Of a stretch of 19,545 nucleotides of DNA, positions 1 to 7,588 are shown one piece after another. Within the stretch, counting starts at the first letter, position 1. The number at the start of each line of letters is the position of its first letter. The position numbers and the translations under genes were made by a program. The DNA lies in contig JAKEGQ010000113.1 of the NCBI GenBank assembly GCA_022615475.1, forward strand, positions 1 to 19,545, in the 5' to 3' direction. The notes beneath the pieces were generated by a model, which was not told the DNA's origin, searched no databases, and saw only the letters and a list, made by a program, of their open reading frames with translations. This DNA is from Candidatus Methylomirabilota bacterium. GTDB lineage: Bacteria > Methylomirabilota > Methylomirabilia > Methylomirabilales > CSP1-5.

Positions 1-134
1 CCTCTCACCTGGTTCTTCGCATAGTCAGTGAGAGTATCGCGCCCTTGGATGACATGGATAGGACGAGGGGGTTACATCTAGGTTAAAGATAGGGAGGGAA
101 TGTCAGGACACTGATGCGCCCAAGAGGAGCATCT

Positions 135-1499
135 TCATGCGACCGGAAGAGTGAAGCGGACGGTCGTTCCCTTACCGAGTTCGCTCTCGATATGGAGCTC
201 GCCGCCGTGGGCGTGGACCAGGTGCTTGACGATGCTCAGGCCGAGGCCGGTTCCACCCCGCTCCCTGGAGCGGGCCCGATCGACCCGATAGAAGCGCTCG
301 GTGACCCGCGGGAGGTCCATTGAGGAGATTCCCGTCCCGGTGTCGGTGACCATCACCTCGAGACGACTCGAGGAGGCCTTCTGGGCTGATAGCGTGACCT
401 GACCGGCCGACGTAAACTTAATGGCGTTATCGACTAGGTTAATGAGGATCTGCTGGAGCCGATCGCGGTCGGCATGGGCCGGCGGCAAATCGGGAGGGAT
501 TTCGAGGCGAAGTGTGATTCCCTTCTTTGACGCCGCTTCCTGGTGCAGCGCCAAGACCGGCCGCGCCACCTCATCCAGAGGCACGGCGTGTCGTTCGAGC
601 TGCAGGCGACCGCTCTCGATATTGGAGAGGTCCAGCAAATCATCCACCAACCGACTCATGCGCTCGGCGTGTCGGGCGACGACCTCCAAGAAGGGACGGG
701 CGCGGCCCGGCTCGTCCACCGCCCCCTCCAGTAGAGTCTCGACGTAGCCACGGATGGCCGTGAGGGGGGTGCGCAGCTCATGGGAGGCGTTGCCGACAAA
801 TTCCTGGCGGGCTCGTTCCAGGCGCCGCAGTTCCGTCACGTCGTGCAAGACCAGAAGCGTCCCCATGCGGTCGGCCCCGCGCCGAAGCGGCACGGCGCGC
901 AGCATCAGCGCCATCGGAGGACTGTCTAACGTCAGCTCCCTCTGACAGACTGCCCCTGTCGCGCACTCATCACATTCTTGCAGGAGGATCCGCAGGTCCG
1001 GATGCCGAATGATCTCCAGGAGATGCGGCGTCCCCCCAAGGTCTTGACCCAGTCGAAGCATGCGGCGGGCACCTGCATTCATGAGCACGATGCGCCTCTG
1101 TTGATCAACGGCGACCAGCCCTTCGACCATGCTCTCGAGGATCCACGCCGTCCTCGCCTGTTCCTCCTCCAGGTCTTTGAGCCTCTCCTGGAGCTTTTGA
1201 CCCAGGGTGTTGAGCGCCCGGGCGAGCATCGCGAGCTCCTGCTCTTCTGGAACGGCAACCCTCCGGCTCAGATCCCCTTCAGCCATTCGATTGGCTACCT
1301 CGACCATGGTGGTCACCGAACGGCTCACCCGACGGGCCATCCAAAGGCTCAGGACGATGGCGATCCCGAAAGCCAGCACGGCGGCGTAGGCGAGGAAGGG
1401 ACGGGCGAGAAAGAGCCCCGTCACCGCGATGATGACGCCGATGACGAGGAAAGAGGTCAGGATCAGTTTCGTCTGAAAACGCCCGACAAGTCTCCGCAC
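135..1499 (-). CDS. phoR: PhoR-type membrane sensor histidine kinase
   Basis: Transmembrane histidine kinase of 454 residues that would autophosphorylate and pass phosphate to the response regulator encoded just upstream. Two membrane helices (about 12-31 and 36-55) are separated by only a few residues, so there is almost no periplasmic sensor, as in PhoR of enteric bacteria. A HAMP linker (about 54-107) and a PAS domain (about 115-225) follow, then the HisKA box NASHELRTPL with phospho-acceptor His240. The ATPase domain has its N box at NLVDNAIKF (354-362), DTGTGI at 386-391 and GGTGLGLS at 415-422. The start is a GTG placed immediately after the stop of the regulator gene, with no intergenic base, so translation is probably coupled. 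The PAS domain carries a Cys cluster (C176, C179, C185), which is unusual. No pst or phoU gene is visible, so the phosphate role is inferred from family and gene order only. Confidence 0.88.
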   Translation of the reverse strand: MRRLVGRFQTKLILTSFLVIGVIIAVTGLFLARPFLAYAAVLAFGIAIVLSLWMARRVSRSVTTMVEVANRMAEGDLSRRVAVPEEQELAMLARALNTLGQKLQERLKDLEEEQARTAWILESMVEGLVAVDQQRRIVLMNAGARRMLRLGQDLGGTPHLLEIIRHPDLRILLQECDECATGAVCQRELTLDSPPMALMLRAVPLRRGADRMGTLLVLHDVTELRRLERARQEFVGNASHELRTPLTAIRGYVETLLEGAVDEPGRARPFLEVVARHAERMSRLVDDLLDLSNIESGRLQLERHAVPLDEVARPVLALHQEAASKKGITLRLEIPPDLPPAHADRDRLQQILINLVDNAIKFTSAGQVTLSAQKASSSRLEVMVTDTGTGISSMDLPRVTERFYRVDRARSRERGGTGLGLSIVKHLVHAHGGELHIESELGKGTTVRFTLPVA

Positions 1500-2180
1500 C
1501 TATTCCCCCCGATCGAATCGGTAGCCGACCCCCTTCACCGTGACGATCCGCCGGGCCTCAGGGCCCAATTTCTCTCGCAGGCGACGAATATGGACATCGA
1601 CGGTTCGGGACTCGATCTCGCCTGCCCGATCGTAACCCCACACGCGTTCCAGCAGGAAGTCGCGACTCAGGACCCGGCCCCTGGCCTGGACGAGGGCCTT
1701 GAGGAGCTCCATCTCCTTGGCCGTGAAGGAAACCCCTTTCCCCCTTACCAGGACCTGATACCGCCCGAAATCCATCGTCAACGTGCCAAGCGAGAGAACG
1801 CCCTCCTCGGAAGCCGCCGCGCCCCGCCGAAGAATCGCCTTGACCCTGGCAACCATCTCCCGCGGACTGAAGGGCTTGGTCATGTAATCATCGGCCCCGA
1901 GTTCTAACCCGATCACCTTATCCGTCTCCTCCGCTTTCGCCGTCAGCATGATGATCGGGATAGCGGAGTCCTGTCTGAGGCGGCGACAGACCTCGAGGCC
2001 ATCGACCCCCGGCATGAGGAGATCGAGGATCACGAGGTCGGGCTTCTCCCGTCCCACGAGATCCAGCGCCGACTTGCCGTCCCGGCATCCCACCACCTGG
2101 TGCCCCTCCCGCTCCAGGTGATACCGGACGAGTTCCAGGATGTCTTCCTCGTCATCCACCACCAAGACCTTCGTCCTCAT
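1500..2180 (-). CDS. phoB: PhoB/OmpR-family response regulator
   Basis: DNA-binding response regulator of 226 residues, partner of the adjacent PhoR-type kinase. The receiver domain (1-120) has the acidic pair D10/E11, phospho-acceptor Asp53 (LVILDLLMPG), Thr80 and Lys102 (TKPF). A winged-helix trans_reg_C domain (about 128-224) contains the typical SRTVDVHIRRLREKLG stretch and ends with VKGVGYRFD. The ATG start is preceded by a GGAGG ribosome-binding site with a 6-nt spacer. It is the first gene of a two-gene minus-strand operon, and a plausible promoter lies at 2207-2236. Length and domain order match PhoB. No obvious Pho box was recognised upstream, so the exact regulon is not shown by the sequence. 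Confidence 0.88.
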   Translation of the reverse strand: MRTKVLVVDDEEDILELVRYHLEREGHQVVGCRDGKSALDLVGREKPDLVILDLLMPGVDGLEVCRRLRQDSAIPIIMLTAKAEETDKVIGLELGADDYMTKPFSPREMVARVKAILRRGAAASEEGVLSLGTLTMDFGRYQVLVRGKGVSFTAKEMELLKALVQARGRVLSRDFLLERVWGYDRAGEIESRTVDVHIRRLREKLGPEARRIVTVKGVGYRFDRGE

Positions 2181-2206
2181 GAGGCGCCTCCATCTCCTCC
2201 TTCGGT

Positions 2207-2236
2207 ATGATACGGCTTCCGTGCCGAAAAGAGCAA
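2207..2236 (-). promoter_or_regulatory. Putative sigma70-type promoter of phoB-phoR
   Basis: On the minus strand a -35 box TTGCTC (2231-2236) and a -10 box TATCAT (2207-2212) are separated by 18 bp, about 30 bp before the phoB start codon. The -10 matches the consensus at five of six bases. This is by-eye recognition; the organism's sigma factor preferences are unknown. Confidence 0.4.
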
Positions 2237-2313
2237 AGCTTTTCGCCTCAGACGTATCGGCCCTGACTCGCCCACCCCGCCAGCCACTCCCAGGGGATAA
2301 AACGCCATTTTAC

Positions 2314-2343
2314 TTGACACTCCCTTAGTCCACAGAGGATACT
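2314..2343 (+). promoter_or_regulatory. Putative promoter of the kinase-regulator operon
   Basis: A perfect -35 box TTGACA (2314-2319) is followed after 18 bp by GATACT (2338-2343), four of six bases to the -10 consensus. It points into the soluble histidine kinase gene starting at 2399 and diverges from the phoB promoter. Confidence 0.45.
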
Positions 2344-2398
2344 TGATGCCCGCCAGGTCCCTCTCTGACCGGCCTTGAGGCGGGGGATCGGGTCGACC

Positions 2399-3676
2399 AT
2401 GGAAACGAGATTACCGAGCTTCGACGAAGGTCGCAACTCAGCGAAATCCGGGGCTTTTCCCCGCACTCCCCCTGACCGGACAGAAGCCGAGGCACGGTGG
2501 CGATGGGCCATCCAGGCGGCCAATATCGGGGTCTGGGATTGGGATCTCCGGACGAACGATGTCTTTCTGTCCCCCGAATGGAAAAGGCAACTCGGGTACG
2601 AAGATCACGAGATTCCAAGCCGCTACGAGGAGTGGGAGAGTAGGCTGCATCCTGAGGACCGCCATCGCACACTCGCCACGCTGAAAGCCTACCGCACACG
2701 TCCCTCGCCCGATTACGAAGTCGAGTTCCGCCTGCGTCATAGAGACGGGTCGTATCGTTGGATTCTCGCCCGGGCTGCGCTGATCTGCGACGCCGACGGA
2801 ATGCCAATCCGCATGCTGGGCGCGCACGTGGACATCTCTCGGCGCAAGCACGCGGAGACGGCACTCCGAAGGGTGCACGAGGAGCTGGAGCGCGGGGTGC
2901 AGGAACGAACGGCCGAACTGTCGAAGGCCATCGACATCCTGCAGGAACAGATCGCCGAACGGCACAAGGTCGAGGACCACTTGCGCAGATCGCAAGAGCA
3001 GTTGCACGCCCTCTCGACCCGCCTCCTCTCCATGTTGGAGGAGGAGCGGACCCGCATCGCCCGCGAGACCCACGACGAGCTGGGTCAGACCCTGACCGCC
3101 CTCAAGATCGCCTTGGCCTGGATCCGCCAGCGCCTGCCGACGGATCAGAAACCCATGCAAGACAAAGCCGACCAGATGGCTCACCTCATCGACACCACGG
3201 TCCAGGCCACTCGCAGGATCGCGACCGAACTCAGGCCTCGCGTCTTGGATGACCTGGGTCTCGTCGCCGCCCTGGAGTGGCACGCGCGCGAGTTCCAAGA
3301 GCGCACCGGTATCGCGTGTGGGTTCACGAGAAGCCCCGAGGACATCGTGGTGGATCCCGCACGGGCCACAACCCTCTTTCGTATCTGCCAAGAAGCCCTG
3401 ACGAACGTGGCACGACACGCGAACGCCACGCGCGTCGACCTCATCCTGGTACTGGTGGGGGCGGCCCTGCGCCTGGAGGTCCGCGACGACGGGCGAGGCA
3501 TCCCGGAGGAGGCCGTGGCCGATCCGAAATCGCTGGGGTTGATGGGCATGCGGGAACGGGTCCTTCCCTGGGGAGGAGACATCCACATCCGCGGGATCCA
3601 GGGCAGAGGGACTGTCGTCAACGTCCACATCCCCCTCGAAGGCAATCAGGCGGGTTTGTCTGGAGTCCTTGCATGA
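2399..3676 (+). CDS. Soluble PAS-domain histidine kinase (NarX/HisKA_3 type)
   Basis: Cytoplasmic sensor kinase of 425 residues with no membrane helix. A PAS_3/PAC sensor (about 30-150; RLRHRDGSYRWILARA and the closing GAHVDISRRK) leads into a coiled coil (about 150-212). The HisKA_3 dimerisation box ARETHDELGQTLTALK has phospho-acceptor His225. The ATPase domain shows QEALTNVARHA (N336), DDGRGI (363-368) and SLGLMGMRERV, the form seen in the NarX/DegS/UhpB class. I chose the ATG at 2399, with a purine-rich GGGGGA 11 nt upstream; an in-frame TTG at 2375 is possible but has no ribosome-binding site. Its stop overlaps the start of the NarL-type regulator (ATGA), so the two are a coupled pair. 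The signal sensed is unknown. Confidence 0.87.
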   Translation: METRLPSFDEGRNSAKSGAFPRTPPDRTEAEARWRWAIQAANIGVWDWDLRTNDVFLSPEWKRQLGYEDHEIPSRYEEWESRLHPEDRHRTLATLKAYRTRPSPDYEVEFRLRHRDGSYRWILARAALICDADGMPIRMLGAHVDISRRKHAETALRRVHEELERGVQERTAELSKAIDILQEQIAERHKVEDHLRRSQEQLHALSTRLLSMLEEERTRIARETHDELGQTLTALKIALAWIRQRLPTDQKPMQDKADQMAHLIDTTVQATRRIATELRPRVLDDLGLVAALEWHAREFQERTGIACGFTRSPEDIVVDPARATTLFRICQEALTNVARHANATRVDLILVLVGAALRLEVRDDGRGIPEEAVADPKSLGLMGMRERVLPWGGDIHIRGIQGRGTVVNVHIPLEGNQAGLSGVLA

Positions 3677-4305
3677 CCAGGATTCTCGTCGTCGACGATC
3701 ACGCGATCGTCCGCCAGGGACTGAAGCAGATCCTGGCGGAGACCCCCGATCTGGTCGTGACCGGGGAAGCCAGCAGTGGGGAGGAAGCCCTACAGAAGAT
3801 CCGGACGGCGCAGTGGGATGTAGTCGTGCTCGACATTTCGTTGCCGGATCCCAACGGCTTGATCGTCCTTCAGCAGATCAAGAGCGAGTACCCCCATCTA
3901 CCCGTCCTTGTCCTGACCATGCATGCGGAGGATCAGTATGCCGTGCGGGTCTTGAAGGCGGGAGCCGCCGGCTTTCTCACCAAGGAGAGTGCCCCGGATC
4001 AGCTGGTCACCGCCATCAAGCGGGTGGCCAGCGGAGGCCGGTATATCAGTCCCTCTCTGGCGGAGAAACTCGTCTCTGACCTGGGGAGCGACCCCAGGAA
4101 GCCACGGCACGAGGTCCTGTCCGACCGCGAGTTCCAGGTCTTGTGTATGATCGCGTCCGGCAAGACGCTCACCAAGATTGCCGAGGAGCTGGGGGTGAGC
4201 GTCAAGACCGTGAGCACCCACCGCACCCGCCTCCTCAAAAAGATGCGGCTAACGAATAACGCGGAACTCGTCCACTACGCCATCCGGAACGGGTTGGTTC
4301 GCTGA
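3673..4305 (+). CDS. NarL/FixJ-family response regulator
   Basis: Response regulator of 210 residues, the obvious partner of the preceding kinase. The receiver has D8/D9, phospho-acceptor Asp54 (VVLDISLPDP), Thr82 and Lys104. A LuxR-type helix-turn-helix follows at about 144-206, with the signature LSDREFQVLCMIASGKTLTKIA and VSVKTVSTHRTRLLKKM. The reading frame extends far upstream without a stop, but the receiver begins only at MTRILVVDDH, and this ATG overlaps the kinase stop codon, so the start is well supported. HisKA_3 kinases characteristically pair with NarL-type regulators. Target genes are not evident in the window. Confidence 0.9.
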   Translation: MTRILVVDDHAIVRQGLKQILAETPDLVVTGEASSGEEALQKIRTAQWDVVVLDISLPDPNGLIVLQQIKSEYPHLPVLVLTMHAEDQYAVRVLKAGAAGFLTKESAPDQLVTAIKRVASGGRYISPSLAEKLVSDLGSDPRKPRHEVLSDREFQVLCMIASGKTLTKIAEELGVSVKTVSTHRTRLLKKMRLTNNAELVHYAIRNGLVR

Positions 4306-4381
4306 ATCTGTCTCGCCTCGCTCCATCCCTTCTCCCCTCAGCCCTCTAACTCCTCAAGAGATCATTCAGGCCTCTATCACG

Positions 4382-4417
4382 CTTCGCAAACGAATATGAA
4401 CCCATTTTGGTGCGAAG
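4382..4417. repeat. Short inverted repeat after the NarL-type regulator
   Basis: CTTCGCA (4382-4388) and TGCGAAG (4411-4417) form a perfect 7-bp inverted repeat around 22 nt. No T-tract follows, so it is not a classical terminator; it could be an operator or a weak 3' structure. The surrounding gap 4306-4526 shows no other gene. Confidence 0.3.
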
Positions 4418-4526
4418 AATTCGTACACCGACCACCTCAAGAGGGCACGGATTTTGCAAACTTACAGCCCCTACCCCACTCAAGGCCCTCGACAGAGGTC
4501 CTCGGGACAATCTCGGTGGGGAGAGC

Positions 4527-4682
4527 ATGGCGAAACGCCCGAGCCTGACTAAAAGCGACGATCACGAGGGGTGTGAGCTCGTCGCCTCGAGCCTCACCCG
4601 CACGGGGTTCGGACCCCTTCCGCCCATGTCGGGCCGTCAGCCGGTGCTTGTCGATTCCCTATTCAGTTTCATCTCACGATGA
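4527..4682 (+). pseudogene. Degenerate receiver-domain fragment
   Basis: A 51-codon frame with a purine-rich stretch (GGTGGGGAG) before its ATG. Residues about 8-23 (KSDDHEGCELVASSLTRTGF region) match the N-terminus of the receiver in the REC-PilZ gene at 5737 (DDDHALCELVTSTLSRTGF). The DNA aligns without gaps: by eye, about three quarters of 56 bases starting at 4558 are identical to the stretch at 5771. After the RTGF motif the similarity fades and the frame ends without the phospho-acceptor Asp or any later receiver motif. The strand beta-1 hydrophobic residues are lost as well (SLTKS instead of ILIID). I read it as the decayed 5' end of a duplicated receiver gene. It could also be a small expressed protein, which I think is less likely. 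Confidence 0.5.
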
Positions 4683-4709
4683 GGTGCGGAGGAGCTGAGA
4701 GGGGGAGAA

Positions 4710-5630
4710 ATGGCCAAGATCCTCGTGGTGGATGACGATATCGAACTCAGTCGGATGGTCCGGGAAATCCTCGAAGGGGAAGGCCACCGCGTCACGATGG
4801 TCCATACTGGCCAGGACGGGGTTCGCGCCTTCACCCGCGAACCATTCGACCTGGTCGTGCAGGACGTAAACCTTCCCGGGGGGGTGTCGGGCTACGGGGC
4901 GTGCCAGACCTACAAGTCGATCCGCGACACCGTAGCGGTCATCATGATGTCCGGGGAGTTTCACAGCGACCAGGACGTAGCCGTCGGCCGTCGGTTAGGG
5001 GCCGATGGCTTCCTCCGAAAGCCCTTCCCCCCGGAACGGCTCCTCGAGGAGGTGGTCCAGGGGCTCGAGGTGCGCGCGAAAACGCGGGGCGAGCTGCCGG
5101 TATTCACCTGTCGCGGGTGCAAGGCCCTTTTTCCGGTTGAGGACTCACTCCCCCACGAGGGAAGGGTCCGCCTGGCCTGTCCAAACTGCGGCCAGTTTGC
5201 CGAGGTCACCAGGAAGGACGTCGTGTGGGAGAAACCCGATGAGCGCAAGGGACCCCAGGGACCCGAGGCCCGTCGGATCCTGGTCGTCGAGGACAACGCA
5301 CACTACCGACAGTTCCTGGCCTCTCTCTTGAAGCGAGCGGGACACGTGGTCCTCGAGGCCAAGAGCGGACGGGAGGGTCTCGAGTTCTCCGAGAAGTGGC
5401 AGCCGCACCTCGTCGTTGCCGACATCATGCTCCCCGACGTCGATGGGCTCACCATGGCTACACGGATCAAGGCAGATCCAAAGACTGCCAGGATCCAGAT
5501 CATGCTCCTGAGCACCTTCAAAGCGGCTGGATATGCGGAGCAGGCAAGGGGGATCGGGGCGGCCTACCTGTCGAAGCCGATCGAGACAGAAGCATTCTTG
5601 CAAAGCGCCAGGAGAATGCTTCAGGGGTAA
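4710..5630 (+). CDS. Receiver-zinc ribbon-receiver protein
   Basis: A 306-residue protein with two receiver domains and no recognised output domain. REC1 (1-120) has D8-D10, Asp52 (VVQDVNLPGG), Ser81 and Lys104. REC2 (about 188-306) has E194/D195, Asp238 (VVADIMLPDV), Ser268 and Lys289. Between them, residues 131-166 form a zinc-ribbon-like knuckle with C134-x2-C137 and C157-x2-C160, spaced and flanked (ALFPVEDSLPHEGRVRLACPNCG) like the MJ0042-type zinc ribbon. Both receivers look phosphorylatable, so it may act as a phosphorelay or scaffold component. The ribosome-binding site AGGGGGAG lies just before the ATG. It sits downstream of a receiver fragment and upstream of a REC-PilZ gene on the same strand, which suggests a shared signalling role. 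Partner kinases are unknown. Confidence 0.85.
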   Translation: MAKILVVDDDIELSRMVREILEGEGHRVTMVHTGQDGVRAFTREPFDLVVQDVNLPGGVSGYGACQTYKSIRDTVAVIMMSGEFHSDQDVAVGRRLGADGFLRKPFPPERLLEEVVQGLEVRAKTRGELPVFTCRGCKALFPVEDSLPHEGRVRLACPNCGQFAEVTRKDVVWEKPDERKGPQGPEARRILVVEDNAHYRQFLASLLKRAGHVVLEAKSGREGLEFSEKWQPHLVVADIMLPDVDGLTMATRIKADPKTARIQIMLLSTFKAAGYAEQARGIGAAYLSKPIETEAFLQSARRMLQG

Positions 5631-5736
5631 AGCCCATGCGGCAGAGACAGAGAAGCGGATGGCCAATCCAACAAGGATCCGGATGCTTCACACGGGTGTT
5701 GCCGGGGCCGGGGGATGACGCGAAGCAAGGGCAGCC

Positions 5737-6489
5737 ATGCGAATACGCCCGATCCTGATCATCGATGACGATCACGCCCTGTGCGAACTGGTCACCTCGA
5801 CCCTGAGCCGCACCGGCTTCCAAGTCCTGGCCGCCTTCGATGGTCCAACCGGGATCGAGAGGGCCCGAGATGCGCACCCCGGCGTCATTCTCTTGGATAT
5901 GATGATGCCTGGCATCGATGGCGTTGAGACGTGCCAGCGCCTGAAACAGGACCCGGTCCTCGGGGATATCCCCGTGGTCGGCATGACGGCCTCGGCGGAC
6001 CTCAAGTACGCCGAAAAGGTCTTTCGGGCCGGGGCCGAGTTCTTCTTGCCGAAGCCCTTTGGGGCCGAGAGCCTACTCCGCGTGGTGAGCCTGGCCACAG
6101 AGACGGCCGAGCGGCAGTCCCGGGCCCCTCGCGGCCAACGTCGGGGCCGGCTGTCGGCCGAGATCCTCGTCCGGTGCCTCATCCGTGAGGGCCCGCATCC
6201 CGCCCGAGAGATTGTTGGCCGCACGGGTAACATCAGCCTGACCGGCCTGTTGCTCCTTCTGCCTGAAATCCTCACGCTCGGGAGCGCCATCCACCTCCAG
6301 CTCCAGTTCCCGGAAGGACCGCTGTCCGCGGAGGCCCGGGTTATCTGGAACGATCCCCAGCCGGTAGCCGACAACCGATTCCGCCATGGCGTCAATCTCA
6401 CGCGCTTTGCACACGACATCGACCTCGTCCAGTATCGACGCTTCCTCAACGAACTCGCGGCGAGCCCTGCTCCAGAGCCCCACTCGTAA
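5737..6489 (+). CDS. Receiver-PilZ domain protein
   Basis: A 250-residue response regulator whose output is a PilZ-like domain. The receiver (1-120) has D10-D12, Asp54 (VILLDMMMPG), Thr84 and Lys106 (LPKPFG). The C-terminal part (about 134-240) begins with an Arg-rich RRGR segment and contains NISLTG (165-170), matching the two halves of the c-di-GMP-binding signature RxxxR and [D/N]xSxxG of PilZ domains, with predicted beta strands around HLQLQFP and ARVIW. The protein could couple phosphorylation to c-di-GMP binding, for example in motility or surface attachment. No diguanylate cyclase gene lies in the window. It starts 106 nt after the REC-zinc ribbon-REC gene, with a weak AAGGG ribosome-binding site. 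Confidence 0.8.
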   Translation: MRIRPILIIDDDHALCELVTSTLSRTGFQVLAAFDGPTGIERARDAHPGVILLDMMMPGIDGVETCQRLKQDPVLGDIPVVGMTASADLKYAEKVFRAGAEFFLPKPFGAESLLRVVSLATETAERQSRAPRGQRRGRLSAEILVRCLIREGPHPAREIVGRTGNISLTGLLLLLPEILTLGSAIHLQLQFPEGPLSAEARVIWNDPQPVADNRFRHGVNLTRFAHDIDLVQYRRFLNELAASPAPEPHS

Positions 6490-6536
6490 AGGCCTCCACG
6501 CCGAGGAACAGCACCAAGACAGGTCCATCCCCGGAG

Positions 6537-6565
6537 TGGCTTGGGAGACGGATGGCTTCTATAAT
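6537..6565 (+). promoter_or_regulatory. Putative promoter of the cation efflux gene
   Basis: A perfect -10 hexamer TATAAT (6560-6565) lies about 60 bp before the cation transporter start. The -35 candidate at 6537-6542 (TGGCTT, 17-bp spacing) is poor, three of six bases. The assignment rests mainly on the -10 box. Confidence 0.35.
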
Positions 6566-6625
6566 AGAATGCAGGGCACGGCCCCGTGATGTAGACCTTG
6601 TCCGGCGGAGTGTGAGGTAGGGGCG

Positions 6626-7588
6626 ATGGAGCGGCTTGGCCGCCAGGCACGGAGAGAGGCAGTCTCCATATCCCACCGGGAACGGGCGGCCAAGGTCCGA
6701 ACCGTCCTCGCAACCACCCTGGTCCTCAACTGGTTGGTGGCCGCCCTCAAGCTCGGATATGGGTCGTGGTCCGAAACCCTCAGCATGGTGGCGGACGGCT
6801 TCCATTCTCTGCTCGACGGCTCTGCCAACATCATCGGCCTCATCACCATAACCGTCGCGGTCCTCCCGGCGGATCGCTCCCACCCGTACGGGCACCGAAA
6901 ATTCGAAAGTTTCGCCGCCCTGGGCATCTCGTTCCTGCTCCTCTTGGCCGCCCTCGAGATCGGCCAGGGGGCGTTCAGCAGATGGCGGACCGGGACGTCA
7001 CCCCACGTCACCTTCACGAGCTTCGCGGTTATGATTATCACGATGGGGGTGAATGTCTTCGTGAGCTGGTATGAGACCCGCGTCGGCCGGCGCCTTCAGA
7101 GCGAGATCTTGGTGGCCGATGCCCTACACACACGGAGCGACCTCTATGCTTCTGTAGCCGTGGTCGCCTCCCTCATCGCTGCCAAGGCCGGACACCCCGG
7201 CCTCGATCTGGCCGCAGCCGTCTTCATCGTCGTCTTGATCGCGCGGAGCGGCATTCGGATTATCGGCCAAAGCCTCTACGTCCTGGCCGACGCCTCGCGT
7301 CTGCACCCACCCGCCGTGGAGAAGGCCGCTCTCGAGGTCGAGGGGGTCCGTGAGTGCCACGCCGTTCGCAGCCGCGGATTCCCCGACGCCATCTACATGG
7401 ACCTGCATATCCTGGTCGACCCCCAGCTCACCGTGGCCAAAGCTCATGAGATCGCCCACCGGGTCGAGGCCTCGCTCAAGGAGCGGTTCCCGGAGCTTGC
7501 GGACATGGTGGTTCATGTGGAACCCGACATCGACGAGGAGCGCCACCGCCCGACAGAAGACCGCAAGCCGGGCGCCGCTGCATCATGA
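6626..7588 (+). CDS. Cation diffusion facilitator (divalent metal efflux)
   Basis: Inner-membrane proton/metal antiporter of 320 residues from the CDF family. About six hydrophobic segments lie between residues 27 and 222. The transport site looks like the zinc-type His/Asp tetrad: H60 and D64 in helix 2 (ADGFHSLLD) and H168 and D172 in helix 5 (DALHTRSD). The conserved HPYGHRKFE follows helix 2. The C-terminal cytoplasmic domain (about 223-305) carries His residues expected of the dimeric regulatory metal site (HAVRSRG, HILVD, VVHVEPD). Zn(II), or related ions such as Co or Cd, is the likely substrate by family rule. The 3' end overlaps by six bases the end of the convergent PCYCGC-motif selenoprotein frame. 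The last ~15 residues are charged and probably disordered. Confidence 0.9.
   Translation: MERLGRQARREAVSISHRERAAKVRTVLATTLVLNWLVAALKLGYGSWSETLSMVADGFHSLLDGSANIIGLITITVAVLPADRSHPYGHRKFESFAALGISFLLLLAALEIGQGAFSRWRTGTSPHVTFTSFAVMIITMGVNVFVSWYETRVGRRLQSEILVADALHTRSDLYASVAVVASLIAAKAGHPGLDLAAAVFIVVLIARSGIRIIGQSLYVLADASRLHPPAVEKAALEVEGVRECHAVRSRGFPDAIYMDLHILVDPQLTVAKAHEIAHRVEASLKERFPELADMVVHVEPDIDEERHRPTEDRKPGAAAS

Noticed and set aside
1..134. CTCTCAC (2-8) / GTGAGAG (28-34) inverted repeat as a terminator of phoB-phoR
   Set aside because: The loop is 19 nt and no T-tract follows on the minus strand. Nothing else in this edge segment could be identified.
978..1907. Long plus-strand open frame (309 codons)
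   Set aside because: It is antisense to phoR and phoB, which have full domain signatures. Its translation is low-complexity with no motif, as expected for a GC-rich shadow frame.
2438..3628. Long minus-strand open frame (396 codons)
   Set aside because: Shadow of the soluble histidine kinase; no recognisable domain.
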